Shown piece by piece: positions 47,924-57,491 of a stretch of DNA of 64,000 nt (the first letter of the stretch is position 1; each line of letters starts with the position of its first letter). The notes beneath the pieces are model-generated. The model did no database searches and was not told where the DNA came from. It saw only the letters and a program-made list of their open reading frames with translations. This DNA comes from CAVSWT01 sp963731745 (lineage in GTDB: Bacteria > Bacteroidota > Ignavibacteria > Ignavibacteriales > Ignavibacteriaceae): the NCBI GenBank assembly GCA_963731745.1, contig CAVSWT010000012.1:1-64000 (forward strand). Direction: 5' to 3'. Position numbers and translations under genes: made by a program.

Positions 47924-50900
47924 TTTCTCGCCCTCTGTTAATATTATTCGAGATTTTAATAAGGATATTGATTACTACTCCACTCCTAATTCAGAAAGAG
48001 TAATTGATACTTTAAATGTTAACGTATTAAGTGGATTCAAGTCTTTCTACATCATCGGCTCGTACGGAACAGGGAAAAGCGCTTTTTTACTTGCATTAGA
48101 AAAGCAGCTAAGTGAAAAAGGGAAAAAATATTTCGATACGCCAATTCTTTTTAATGGAAAAACAAAATATACATCTCTAAATCTCATAGGTGATTTTAGG
48201 TCACTTGATGATTCAATAAGGGAAGAATTAAAAATTAATTCTAAGAAAGATTTATTTGATGAGTTAAATAAATATTATCAAATTTCTGCTTCGGCTAATA
48301 AAGGTTTAATTTTAGCTATAGATGAGTTTGGTAAATTTTTAGAGTATGCAGCGAGTAATGATCCCGAAAAAGAATTATATGTAATTCAAAAGTTAGCTGA
48401 ATTTGTAAATGATTCAAATAAGAATATTATTTTCATTGTTACACTGCATCAAAGCATTGAAGCTTACGGATCAAAATTAGATAAGAAAGAAAAGAATGAA
48501 TGGAATAAAGTTAAAGGGCGCTTAAAAGAAATTGCTTTTAATGAACCTGTGGAACAGCTTCTTTATCTTGCTGCTAAAAAACTTGATACAAAGCTAAAAA
48601 GTAAGAATGGTGATTTCGATTCATTATATAAGACGATCACTGCTTCAAATGTATATCCATTAAAAAATATACTTTCAAAAGAGTTAGCTGAAAAATTATA
48701 TCCGCTTGATATCCTATCTGCTGCAACAATTACTTCAGCGTTAAAAAAGTACGGTCAGAATGAAAGATCATTGTTCACATTTCTAAATACTAATGATTTT
48801 TCAAAGCAAAAAGACTTTTTTCATTTAGCTGATGTTTATGATTATTTAATGAATAACTTATATTCATTTTTATCTTCCAAGTTTAATGATGATTATTTTA
48901 AATGGACTATTATAAAAAACTCTCTTGATAGAATAGAAAGCACTTTTGAAAAAGATGTAAAAAACATTTCGCTTTTAACTAAAGCTATTGGCTTGTTAAA
49001 TATTTTTTCTCCTAAAGGTTCACAAATAAATGAAAACATCCTGACTGCTTATGCTAAATATGCTTTGGGAATTACAAATGCTAAAGGTATTCTAGATTTA
49101 CTCATTACTCATAAAATATTAAGATACCAAAATTATATTGACAGCTATATACTTTATGAAGGAACTGATTTAGATATTGATATAGCCTTAAAAGACGCGG
49201 ATAGTAAAATTACAAATGTAGAAAATGTTTCTTCTGTATTAAATCACTATTTTAATTTTCCACACAAATCAGCGAATGCATCATATATTGAAAAAGGAAC
49301 ACCTAGATTTTTTGAATATATTATTTCTGAATACACCAATAGCTCAAAGAACCACAAGGTGAATGTGACGGCTATATAAATTTAGTTTTTAATAAAAGTT
49401 TAAATAAAAATGATTTAATAAAATTTTCAAAAGAAAATGATGAACCGATTCTTTATGTCCTTTATTCAAATGCAGAGAAAATAAAAGATAATCTTGATGA
49501 AATTGAAAAAGTAAACTATGTTCTTGAAAATAACATTGAAGATAGAATTGCATACCGTGAATTAAAAAATTTAAAAGAAAATTTAATTAATGAATTAAAT
49601 GATTTAGTAATAAATAATCTTTTTAAAGAAAACAAAATATCATGGTTTTTTCATGGTGAACTTAAAAAGGTAAAAAGCCAAAAGGATTTTAATAAGCTGT
49701 TGTCTGAAATATCCAATAAGGTATATAGTTTAACACCGGTTTTTAGAAATGAATTAATTAATAGAGAAAGGCTTCCTGCTTCAATTACAATTGCTCGTAA
49801 AAATTTATTAACAAATTTATTTGAGAATTGGGATAAAGAAGATCTCTCTTATCCTAAAGATAACTTTCCACCAGATAAAACGATTTACTTAAGTTTATTA
49901 AAGGCAACAGGTTTACATAAAAATACAAATGGGCAGTGGGATTTTAATAAACCTGATAAAGGCAGTGAATTTTTTAATTTATATAATACGTGTCAAATAT
50001 GGCTTGATAGCTGTATATCATCTAAAAGAAGTTTAATCGAGCTTTATGAAACTCTTTCCAATAAACCTTACAAACTTAAACAAGGTTTTTTAGATTTTTG
50101 GATTCCTATTTTTCTTTTTATTAAACGTGATGATTATGCTTTATATGATAAGGATATCTTTCAGCCATTTCTTAATATCGATTTTATTGATTACTTAATT
50201 AGATATCCGCAAAACATTACTATAAAAGCATTCAACGTTGAAGGAATAAAGCTTAGACTTATTCAATAAATATAGGACTTTAATAAATCGTTCTTCAAAG
50301 GATAAAGCAACTAGCGAAGCATTTATAGATACGATTCGTCCTTTTCTAACATTTTATAGAGGATTGCCTGAGTATTCAAAACGTACTCAAAAATTATCTG
50401 ATTCAGCTTTGAAGTTAAGAGATGCAATAAGTAATGCAAAGGACCCGGAGAAAACTTTCTTTGATGATATACCACAAGCTTTGGGTTATTCTTCTGTTAA
50501 ATTATATGAATCAGAAAAATACTTAGAAGATTATATAATTCAATTACAATCGAGCATTAGAGAATTAAGAACTTCTTATGACGAACTAATAAATAGATTT
50601 GAAACATATTTATTAAATATTATTGGACAAGAAACAACAAAATTTACAGATTATAAAACTGTAATAATTAACCGGTTCGCATCAATTAAGATTCAATTAT
50701 TAGCACCTTATCAAAAGAATTTTTATATGAGATTAACATCTGCATTGGATGATAGAAGTTCCTGGCTAAATTCAATAGGGCATTCTTTATTGGGGAAAAA
50801 TCTTGATACTATTAATAGATAATGAAGAAATAATTCTTATATAATAAATTGGAAAAAATTATTTCGGAATTTGATAATCTTTGTGAGTTTAGTAAATTAA

Positions 50901-51116
50901 ACATTGACAATTCTAATGAAGAAGCGATTAAGGTGGAGCTGAATTTCATAAATGATACTTTACAAAAGTGATATAGTCCGGTTGACAAATAAAGAAATAC
51001 AAACCTTAGAAAAAGTTGAGATAAAATTTAGAACAGAACTTCTTAAAACAAAAAACAAAAAGTTAAGGAAATTTTTGCTGCTTAAATTGCTAAAAGAGGA
51101 ATTAAATAGTGACTAA
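47913..51116 (+). CDS. large P-loop ATPase of the defence island, several frameshifts
   Basis: Frames at 47913-49379, 49379-50269, 50270-50822 and then to 51116 read as one protein of about 1070 residues. Walker A is IIGSYGTGKSAF (K55) and Walker B is LILAIDEFGKFL (D137, E138), followed by IIFIVTLHQSIEAYG as a sensor-1-like element. Joins were placed at 49346-49348 (one A missing), 50248-50250 (one A extra), about 50815, about 50857 and about 50965. After the ATPase core there are long helical parts (NRSSKDKATSEAFIDTI, FLLLKLLKEELNSD). It resembles the BrxC/DndF-like large ATPases of modification-based defence systems. Its end overlaps the start of the PAPS-reductase-like gene (GTG at 51109), so they are translationally coupled. 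Confidence 0.75.
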
Positions 51117-52218
51117 AGTAAAACATGTATTGGGAATTTCAGGTGGTAAAGACAGCGCGGCATTAGCAATCTACTTAAAAAACAAATATCCAACTTTAGA
51201 TATCAATTATTATTTCTGTGAGACTGGCAAAGAGCTAGATGAAACTTATGAACTAATAGAAAACCTTAAAGCAGTTCTTGGTAAAGATATTTTAAGGCTT
51301 AAAGCTGCAAAAGAAATGACCGACAAAGAACAATTTGATTACTTTCTTAAAAATTTATGGAGGCTTCCTTCCCTCATCTAATGCAAGATGGTGTACACGC
51401 ACCATGAAATTAGAACCGTTTGAAGAATATGTTGGCGAAACACCAACCTTATCTTATGTTGGTATCAGAGGAGATGAAGACCGTGAAGGTTATATTTCTC
51501 ATAAGACTAACATTCAATCAATCTTTCCTTTTCGCAGAAATATTTGGAGTGAAGAAATTATTGCCAAAACATTAACCAATAATAATATTCCAATATTAGA
51601 AGATTTAAGCTCTTCGGTAATACCTTCTTCCACCAAAAATGAATTTATTAAAACTATAAAAGAACCTCTTTCATTTTCCTATGATAGAACAAGAAAACTT
51701 AATGACCTTTTAACTATAAGTATTGCCGGTTTTAATAAAGTTGTTTTTGAATTTCTTAAAGAACACAAATTATCCAATATCTTATTTAGAAGATTATCCT
51801 TTGCTTGAAAATGAAGATGTTTTAGTAAGAGAAGATATTTTTAATATTTTAGAAGATAGTGGAGTTGGTGTACCTGAATATTATAAAAAAATTGAATTTG
51901 AATTAGATGGGCAAAAAGGTTATTACTCCCGCAGCCGTTCCGGCTGTTTCTTTCTGTTTCTTCCAGCAAAAAATTGAATGGGTTTGGTTATATGAAAACC
52001 ATACTGATTTATTTTATAAAGCAATAGAATATGAAAAAGATGGTTATACATGGATGCAAGATGAACGCCTTGAAGAATTAATTAAACCGGAAAGAATTAA
52101 ACAAATAAAAGAATATCAACTAAAAAGAGCAGCAAAAAACTCCAACTCTAAATCTTCTTTCTTAATTGATATTTTGGAAGAAGCTGAGGGTGAAGGTTGT
52201 GCTGCATGTTTTATATAA
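51109..52218 (+). CDS. PAPS-reductase-like (DndC/BrxP-type) protein, three frameshifts
   Basis: Frames at 51109-51381, 51335-51808, 51723-51977 and 51907-52218 form one protein of about 369 residues. Each join needs one T removed from a TTT run (51354-51356, 51752-51754, 51951-51953). The PP-loop is VLGISGGKDSAALAIYL near the N-terminus, NARWCTRTMKLEPFEEYVG and YVGIRGDEDREGY follow, and a Cys pair is restored in RSGCFFCFFQQKIEWVW. The C-terminus ends EGEGCAACFI. PAPS-reductase-like ATP pyrophosphatases activate DNA or substrate for sulfur transfer in Dnd, Ssp and BREX type 4 systems. The Cys cluster (CxxC) could hold an Fe-S centre as in DndC. Start is GTG at 51109. Confidence 0.82.
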
Positions 52219-52255
52219 ATGCCGTTTGAATATTGATTTTAAAGAAAAAGGATAT

Positions 52256-52670
52256 ATGAAGGAACATATTAGAAAGTTTCTTCTGTACCCAAAGCATTGG
52301 GAAGATAAATCCAATCATTATCAATGTTAAACTTAAATGGAAAGCAATAAGATTTAATAGAAAAAATAAAAATAAACTGCCACAAACAAGAGGTATTTAT
52401 TGTTTTGTAGTCAAACCAAAAATCCCAAATTTTATTGAAACGCGATATTTATTTTATATTGGCCAAACTACAAGACCATTTCAGGATAGATTTCAGGAAT
52501 ATCTAAATGATCAAGAAGGAAAGGGTAAGCCAAGACCTAAAATTTTTGAAATGTTAAAGCTTTATAAAAGTTCTTTATATTATTATTATGCAGAAATAAA
52601 TCAAATTAATCAGATCGATGAAATTGAAGAAAAATTATTAAATACATTCGTTCCAGCATATAAATACTGA
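52256..52670 (+). CDS. GIY-YIG nuclease domain protein, frame broken near 52305-52312
   Basis: From ATG 52256 the frame reads MKEHIRKFLLYPKHWEDK. A shift near 52305-52312 leads to NVKLKWKAIRFNRKN, then RGIYCFVVKPKIP and YLFYIGQTTRPFQDRF, and ends at 52670 (TFVPAYKY). The GIY (GIYCF), YIG (YIGQT), Arg (DRF) and Glu (EEKLL) residues of a GIY-YIG endonuclease are all present, in about 138 residues. In a modification/defence locus such a small nuclease is a natural effector, or an invading element. It starts 37 bases after the PAPS-reductase-like gene. It is missed by simple start-to-stop gene finding because of the shift. Confidence 0.7.
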
Positions 52671-52711
52671 TATTCCGAAAGCTAAAATAAAAACAGAATT
52701 AAGGTACATTT

Positions 52712-53899
52712 ATGAGTAAAGGGAAATTAGTTTTACCTACATTAAGTGCAAGAATGGGCGATTGGATATATTATGTTTCTATAATGCCTTTTAAGGAGAT
52801 AAATGATTAGAGTTTCAATAGCAGATGAGATACATAAGAGTAAAGGATTAACAAACCTTAATTAAAAGGAGAAGTAAAAGATCGTACTAAAGGGATTGTT
52901 GAATATTTAGAAATCACAAAATCAACGATTTTTTAATGCACTAATTATTGGATTGTATGGTGGCAGTCCCTTTTTATCAAGAAATTGATGTACTAAAATA
53001 TAATAGATATAAGTGAGGAAGAAATTGAGTTATCTAAATAGAACTTTTGGAATTTTAATTTTAAGTGGGAAAGAAAAACTATTTGCAATATGATGGTAAG
53101 CATAGAACCAAAGCGATTAAAGATGCATTAAAAGAAAAATCATCTCTTAAAGAATGAAGAAATTGCAGTAATATTTATTGCTCATAGTGAATCTGATGAA
53201 GGTGTTAATTAGAACACGTAGTTTTTTTTCTACATTAAATAGATATGATAAACCAGTTAGCAAAAGTGAAATAATTGAGATTGATGAAGAAGATAATTGT
53301 GCAATTATTACAAGAAATTTAGTGGAGGATTTTAGTATATTAAAAGATATTATTCTATTTAATCAAAATAGAAGTATTAATAGTAAAAACAAGAATGCCT
53401 TTACAAATGTTATTATTCTTTATGATTTTATAGTTACTATTTTGACTGATCAGAAAATCTTTAGTCATAAAACTTACATGGAGAAAATTATAAATTATTT
53501 ACACATAGGAGATGCAGATGAAAAAATCATAAAAAACAAACAAAGTAGTTATTGAACAGATTATTTAAGGAACGTTTTTAAAAAAATTCCTGGCACTAAA
53601 AAATTTTAGAGAAACTAAAAAAAGTAAATCGTGAATCAAAATTATCAAGTCTATTATATTAAACCAATCGGACAAAATATTCTCTACCAAACTTTAAAAA
53701 TTGCTATCTGATAAATAATAAGAAAAATAAATTATGTAGCATACTTTTACAAGAATTATTTCAATTTATAAAACAAAGTTTGGAAAAAAAATTTTTAAAA
53801 ATAAATAAAATGGAAGAATTTAATACTGATAAAGAATTATAAAAGTATTTATTTTACTTTAATCTTAAGATACATATTGGAATTACTTTACCAATATAA
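52712..53899 (+). pseudogene. DGQHR-domain (DndB-like) protein, multiple frameshifts
   Basis: ATG 52712 opens with MSKGKLVLPTLSARMGDWIY. Reading across shifts gives RVSIADEIHKSKG, VKDRTKGIVEYLEITK, RFFNALIIGLYGGSP, RTFGILILSGKEKLFAI, then DGKHRTKAIKDALKEK (53092 on), EEIAVIFIAHSESDEG, RTRSFFSTLNRYDKPVSKSE (53178 frame) and VYYIKPIGQNILYQTLK (about 53650). The order and wording are those of DGQHR-domain proteins, the family that includes DndB; the core motif here is DGKHR. At least eight shifts are needed, so as given it is not translatable. DGQHR proteins accompany phosphorothioation genes and act as regulators or in protection. The stop at 53899 is followed by the convergent GHKL gene. Confidence 0.7.
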
Positions 53900-53962
53900 A
53901 AAAAAGAAAAAGAGATATTTGATAATTTCGTCATATATCCACAATAAATATAAATTAATTTA

Positions 53963-56448
53963 TTAACCCTCCAAACTCTGCATCAATTCACTCATTCCAA
54001 AGTTCAATAAAAATTGTGCATAGTAACTTTCAAATACATCCTTTACATATTCAACTAAATCAATATCTTTAATATCCTCACCTTCCCCTTGCTTCATAGA
54101 ATATTTTTTATTTTTACTTATTGTAAATAAAAATAAGTGTATGAAAATAAACTGAAGTATAATATCTTTTTTCAGCAGTTTCAAACTGCTCCTCACTTTT
54201 TAATGAGGATTTATAATCCTTCAAAACAGTACTATCCATATTTACATAAATTTTCTGCAGTACATCTCCTTCGGCAAAAGGATGTACAATATTTTCATAA
54301 CCCATAGTTATGCCGCTTCCTTCCAAATCATCCCAGGTTGTTCTTTCTTCATCTTCTTTTTTCTCTTTATAAACCAGCACTAAATCCGGTAATCCTATTT
54401 TGCTTTCTTCATCTTCTTGTTTTGTTTTAGGTTTTTCTTTTTTCCCTTCCGGGTCAACAATTTTTATTAAAAATATTTTATCAAAATCTTCACCCGCCGG
54501 ATTAGTTAAAGTAGCTTTTATTTCAATGCTATCCCCAACTTTTACTTCTTCTGTAGGAGCTAAAGCAACTTTTATTGTTCCATCCTGCGGATTACTTTTA
54601 TGAACAAAGAAATACATCTTCAATTTGTTTTGGCTCGCCAGGTTTATTGCCTCCTTCAGTATCATTATTACTATGATTCAACATTCCAACTTTCAATTCA
54701 CCTGGTTCTTCAACTCTTACAAAATATTCATTCTCTACATCTGTATTAAATTTTATAGATTTTTCTCCGCCTAAAGGAATTTTTACAATGGGTTTTTCAT
54801 CTTCGCCATTTTTCGAAAACTTAAAATAACTAGGAAATCTTTTGGGTTTAAATTTCTCTTCTCTTTCTTTTTTTGTTTGTTCTTTCTTCTCTTTCTTTTC
54901 ATGTTTATGATCAGTTTCATCTAACTTAAAAGTTTTGCTAAGGAGTTTTAATAAATCGGATTTTAGAGGAAGGTTCTTTGTGAATGACTTAAGTAATTCA
55001 TTTTTATCTTCACTACCGAAAGAAATTGTATCTTTCCTATGTTTATAGATATCAACAAGCTTACTTTTTAATAAAACCTTTGCAACTAATTCTCTTAGTT
55101 TTCCAGTTTCTTCTCCATTCTTTAATCTATCTCTCGAAGCCATAAACAATTCTTTTCTGAAAATTATAATTTATATCCTGTACAATCAACATGAATCAAT
55201 AAATATTCTTTTATTAGCTTCATTTTTAGAGTTCTAGAAATAAACTCGGAGGTATAATGACCATGTACTTGTCCATTTACTGAAAACATAACAGACATTC
55301 TATTTTTAAAATCTCTATCTTCAATTATTTCCTCGGTCTTTCTTAAGTTATAACCTTTCATTTTATCCTTAAATACATAACATGATACTTTAATTTCACC
55401 CACTATTTTATCTTTATAATGTTCGGAAAACTTATCTTCTAAATATTTCCTTTTCTTCTTTATACAATCTTCATTTTAATCCCATTAAATCACTTTCAAG
55501 AATTTTGTTATCAGGATAACGTTGCGGCGTATCTTTTGTTAAAATTGGTAAAGCGCAGGTTAAATAAATATTCATTTATACTTTGATTTAAATCTCTGCG
55601 AAAATGCTGAATATCCTTAAGGAAATTCATAAGAATAAAGTTTAATAATAGTTCCCGTTTTAAATTTTCTTCCTTATAATCCTAAGATTTAAGTTCATCT
55701 ATTTCGAATAGATGGAATTTTATTTTCAATATTTAAAAATTCATACCACGTTTCTTTTGAACTTTCTCTCTCTCTTTTGGGATGCTCTCTTACTAAAGTA
55801 AATCCAAATTGCCCTGAATTCATCATATCTTTTGGATGCGATTAATTGATATCTTTTCTTTCCACAAAAAACTAATGGCACCGCTCCCACCCATATTATA
55901 TTTACCTTGAACAAAAGCTATTTCATTTTTATTCCCTGTCAGAAAGAGAAAGGAAAGTTTTATTCAAAATCTTCTGGATTCTGTCCTTCTCCATCATCAT
56001 AAATAATTACTGAAGTTGGATACTGTCATACTTGTGGCTGTGGCCCTTTTCCGTCAGCTATTATTTGAATGCTCTTCCGATTGTTTTTTTCTATAATTCA
56101 GATCCAATCCCACGATAATGGTTTGGATAGAATTTTTGAATGGCTTCATCCATTGTTTTTGGGGCAGTCGATGATTTTGGATCTATTCCAGTTCTCATAA
56201 CATTTTTTCATTAAAAGAGCATCAATTGAATTTGTTAATTTCTTCAACTAATGCTGCTATGGGATTTGATTGCTGATTTTCGACAACACCATAATTGCTA
56301 ATTTTCATTTCCGTTAAGTGGTTTCCAATTACTCTCTTTAAAAATTTCTTTATCTGTTGTATCAATTAACTTTTCAATTTCTTCTTCATCTTTTGCAATT
56401 ATAAAGATAATTGAAAAGTTCCTCAAAGTTTGTTTGGAATAGATTCAT
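53963..56448 (-). pseudogene. GHKL/Hsp90-like ATPase with long C-terminal region, multiple frameshifts
   Basis: On the minus strand from ATG 56448 (MNLFQTNFEELFNYLYN) the pieces read SNWKPLNGNEN and NYGVVENQQSNPIAALVE, TNSIDALLM (N-box), IIYDDGEGQNPEDFE (G1, near 55990), GKYNMGGSGAI (G2, near 55890) and CGKKRYQLIASKRYD. Further on: NGQVHGHYTSEFISRTLKMK (55164-55403), ELVAKVLLKSKLVDIYKHRK (54598-55149), ATLTNPAGEDFDKIFLIKI (54114-54665) and KDVFESYYAQFLLNF (to 53963). Total about 830 residues. This is a GHKL ATPase attached to a long conserved tail, of a type I recall from defence islands but cannot name. At least eight shifts are needed, denser in the N-terminal half. It is convergent with the DGQHR gene. 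Confidence 0.65.
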
Positions 56449-56537
56449 ATAGAAAAGTCACCCTTTTAATTTTTTCTAAATTAAATAATTATTTAATTAA
56501 AAGTAAGTTTTAATTTGAGTTTAAGATTGATTAAAAA

Positions 56538-56570
56538 ATAAACCCAGTTTCTTAGAGAAACTGGGTTTAT
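56538..56570. repeat. 33-bp palindrome (AAACCCAGTTTC family)
   Basis: A perfect 14-bp stem (ATAAACCCAGTTTC with GAAACTGGGTTTAT) around a 5-base loop TTAGA. It is identical over 33 bases to 57426-57458 and related to 44728-44760. It lies upstream of the GHKL gene start and downstream of the decayed coding region, where it could act as a terminator. Confidence 0.8.
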
Positions 56571-56599
56571 AAGTAGCAGTTAAACCAATATACTATTAT

Positions 56600-57180
56600 T
56601 TGTTTTGCTATTGCCCATCAAGTTTTGAATTTTCTGCACCTCAGATTTAGCAATTTTAAGGGCTTTGCCTTTTTCCCGAACTAAATTTTACTTTTGCAAA
56701 ATTGATTTTTTCACTAGCTCCATATACTTACAATTCTGTAAAATTTTATACTAGAAAGCGTTCCTAATTTGATGAACAAAAATATTCTTTCCTGTTAGTA
56801 ATCTATTCACCAATACTGATTAATTATATTTTCTATCTTGTACAACATTGTTTTTAAACTTTTCGATGACAAATTTTAAAATCATTTCTAATTTACTCGT
56901 CTATCTATGAAATTTTTTTAATGTTAAATTATATTTTGCTGTAGTCTGATGGAATTTCTTTAATGTCTTCTCCCATTTTGCTTCTGTTCATTTATATTTT
57001 ATTTTATCAATTTTCATTGTAACAACCGCAAATACAATTTCACACTTGTAATATTCAATTTGCCAAATGTAATTTTTAATTTATGCTATGTAACATCGCA
57101 TTGCTTCACTGTCATTTTCAAATTTACTTCAGGTTGATTCCATTTTTCTAATTGCATTTTAAATTGATCTTTATTCAAAT
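56600..57180 (-). pseudogene. frameshift-ridden coding remnant, unknown
   Basis: The minus strand has stops in every frame, but stretches read like real protein: DQFKMQLEKWNQPEVNLK near 57160, WQIEYYKCEIVFAVVTMKI near 57040, FKNNVVQDRKYN near 56850, GTLSSIKFYRIVSI near 56750 and YGASEKINFAKVKFSSGK near 56700, then LKIAKSEVQKIQNLMGN. I do not recognise the family. It could be one gene of roughly 190 residues broken by many indels. The wider gap 56449-57491 otherwise holds only the two palindromes at 56538 and 57426. Confidence 0.35.
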
Positions 57181-57425
57181 CTCATTTTTTTATTTACATA
57201 CGTAATTACAGTTAGTAAAAAGCGAATTGAATTGAAATTCAAAGAATAAAATTTTTGAAAAAATTAAATCGTAAACTGTGGTGTCGAATAAATACAAGTA
57301 ATTCAAGGGATAACAAATGAATATTTATTTATATCAGTAGCATCTTCCGGTACGCTGTTTCAACATTTTGTTTATTATGGGGTTTCAGTAAAAAAGTTTT
57401 GAAATATAATAATCAGAATATACAA

Positions 57426-57458
57426 ATAAACCCAGTTTCTTAGAGAAACTGGGTTTAT
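57426..57458 (-). terminator. 33-bp palindrome, terminator after rseP
   Basis: Same 33 bases as 56538-56570 (14-bp stem, loop TTAGA). It is 33 bases past the end of rseP on the minus strand. On the minus strand it is followed by TGTATATTCTG, so there is no strong T-run; on the plus strand by TAAAAATG. Confidence 0.6.
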
Positions 57459-57491
57459 TAAAAATGAAAAAAATAATTATTAATAATCTGA

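Noticed and set aside
51350..51955. Programmed frameshifting in the PAPS-reductase-like gene
   Set aside because: Three shifts in ordinary TTT runs, all in the same direction, with similar breaks in unrelated genes including dxr, fit sequence error better than recoding.
47055..56448. Calling the island a complete BREX type 4 or Dnd system
   Set aside because: PAPS-reductase-like, ATPase and DGQHR parts fit, but no PglZ, BrxL, DndD or DndE was seen in the window, so a firm system name is not supported.
56740..56790. HQIRNAF read as the HxLRH motif of a tyrosine recombinase
   Set aside because: No second Arg/His box or catalytic Tyr follows, and the surrounding frames are broken; the resemblance is too short.
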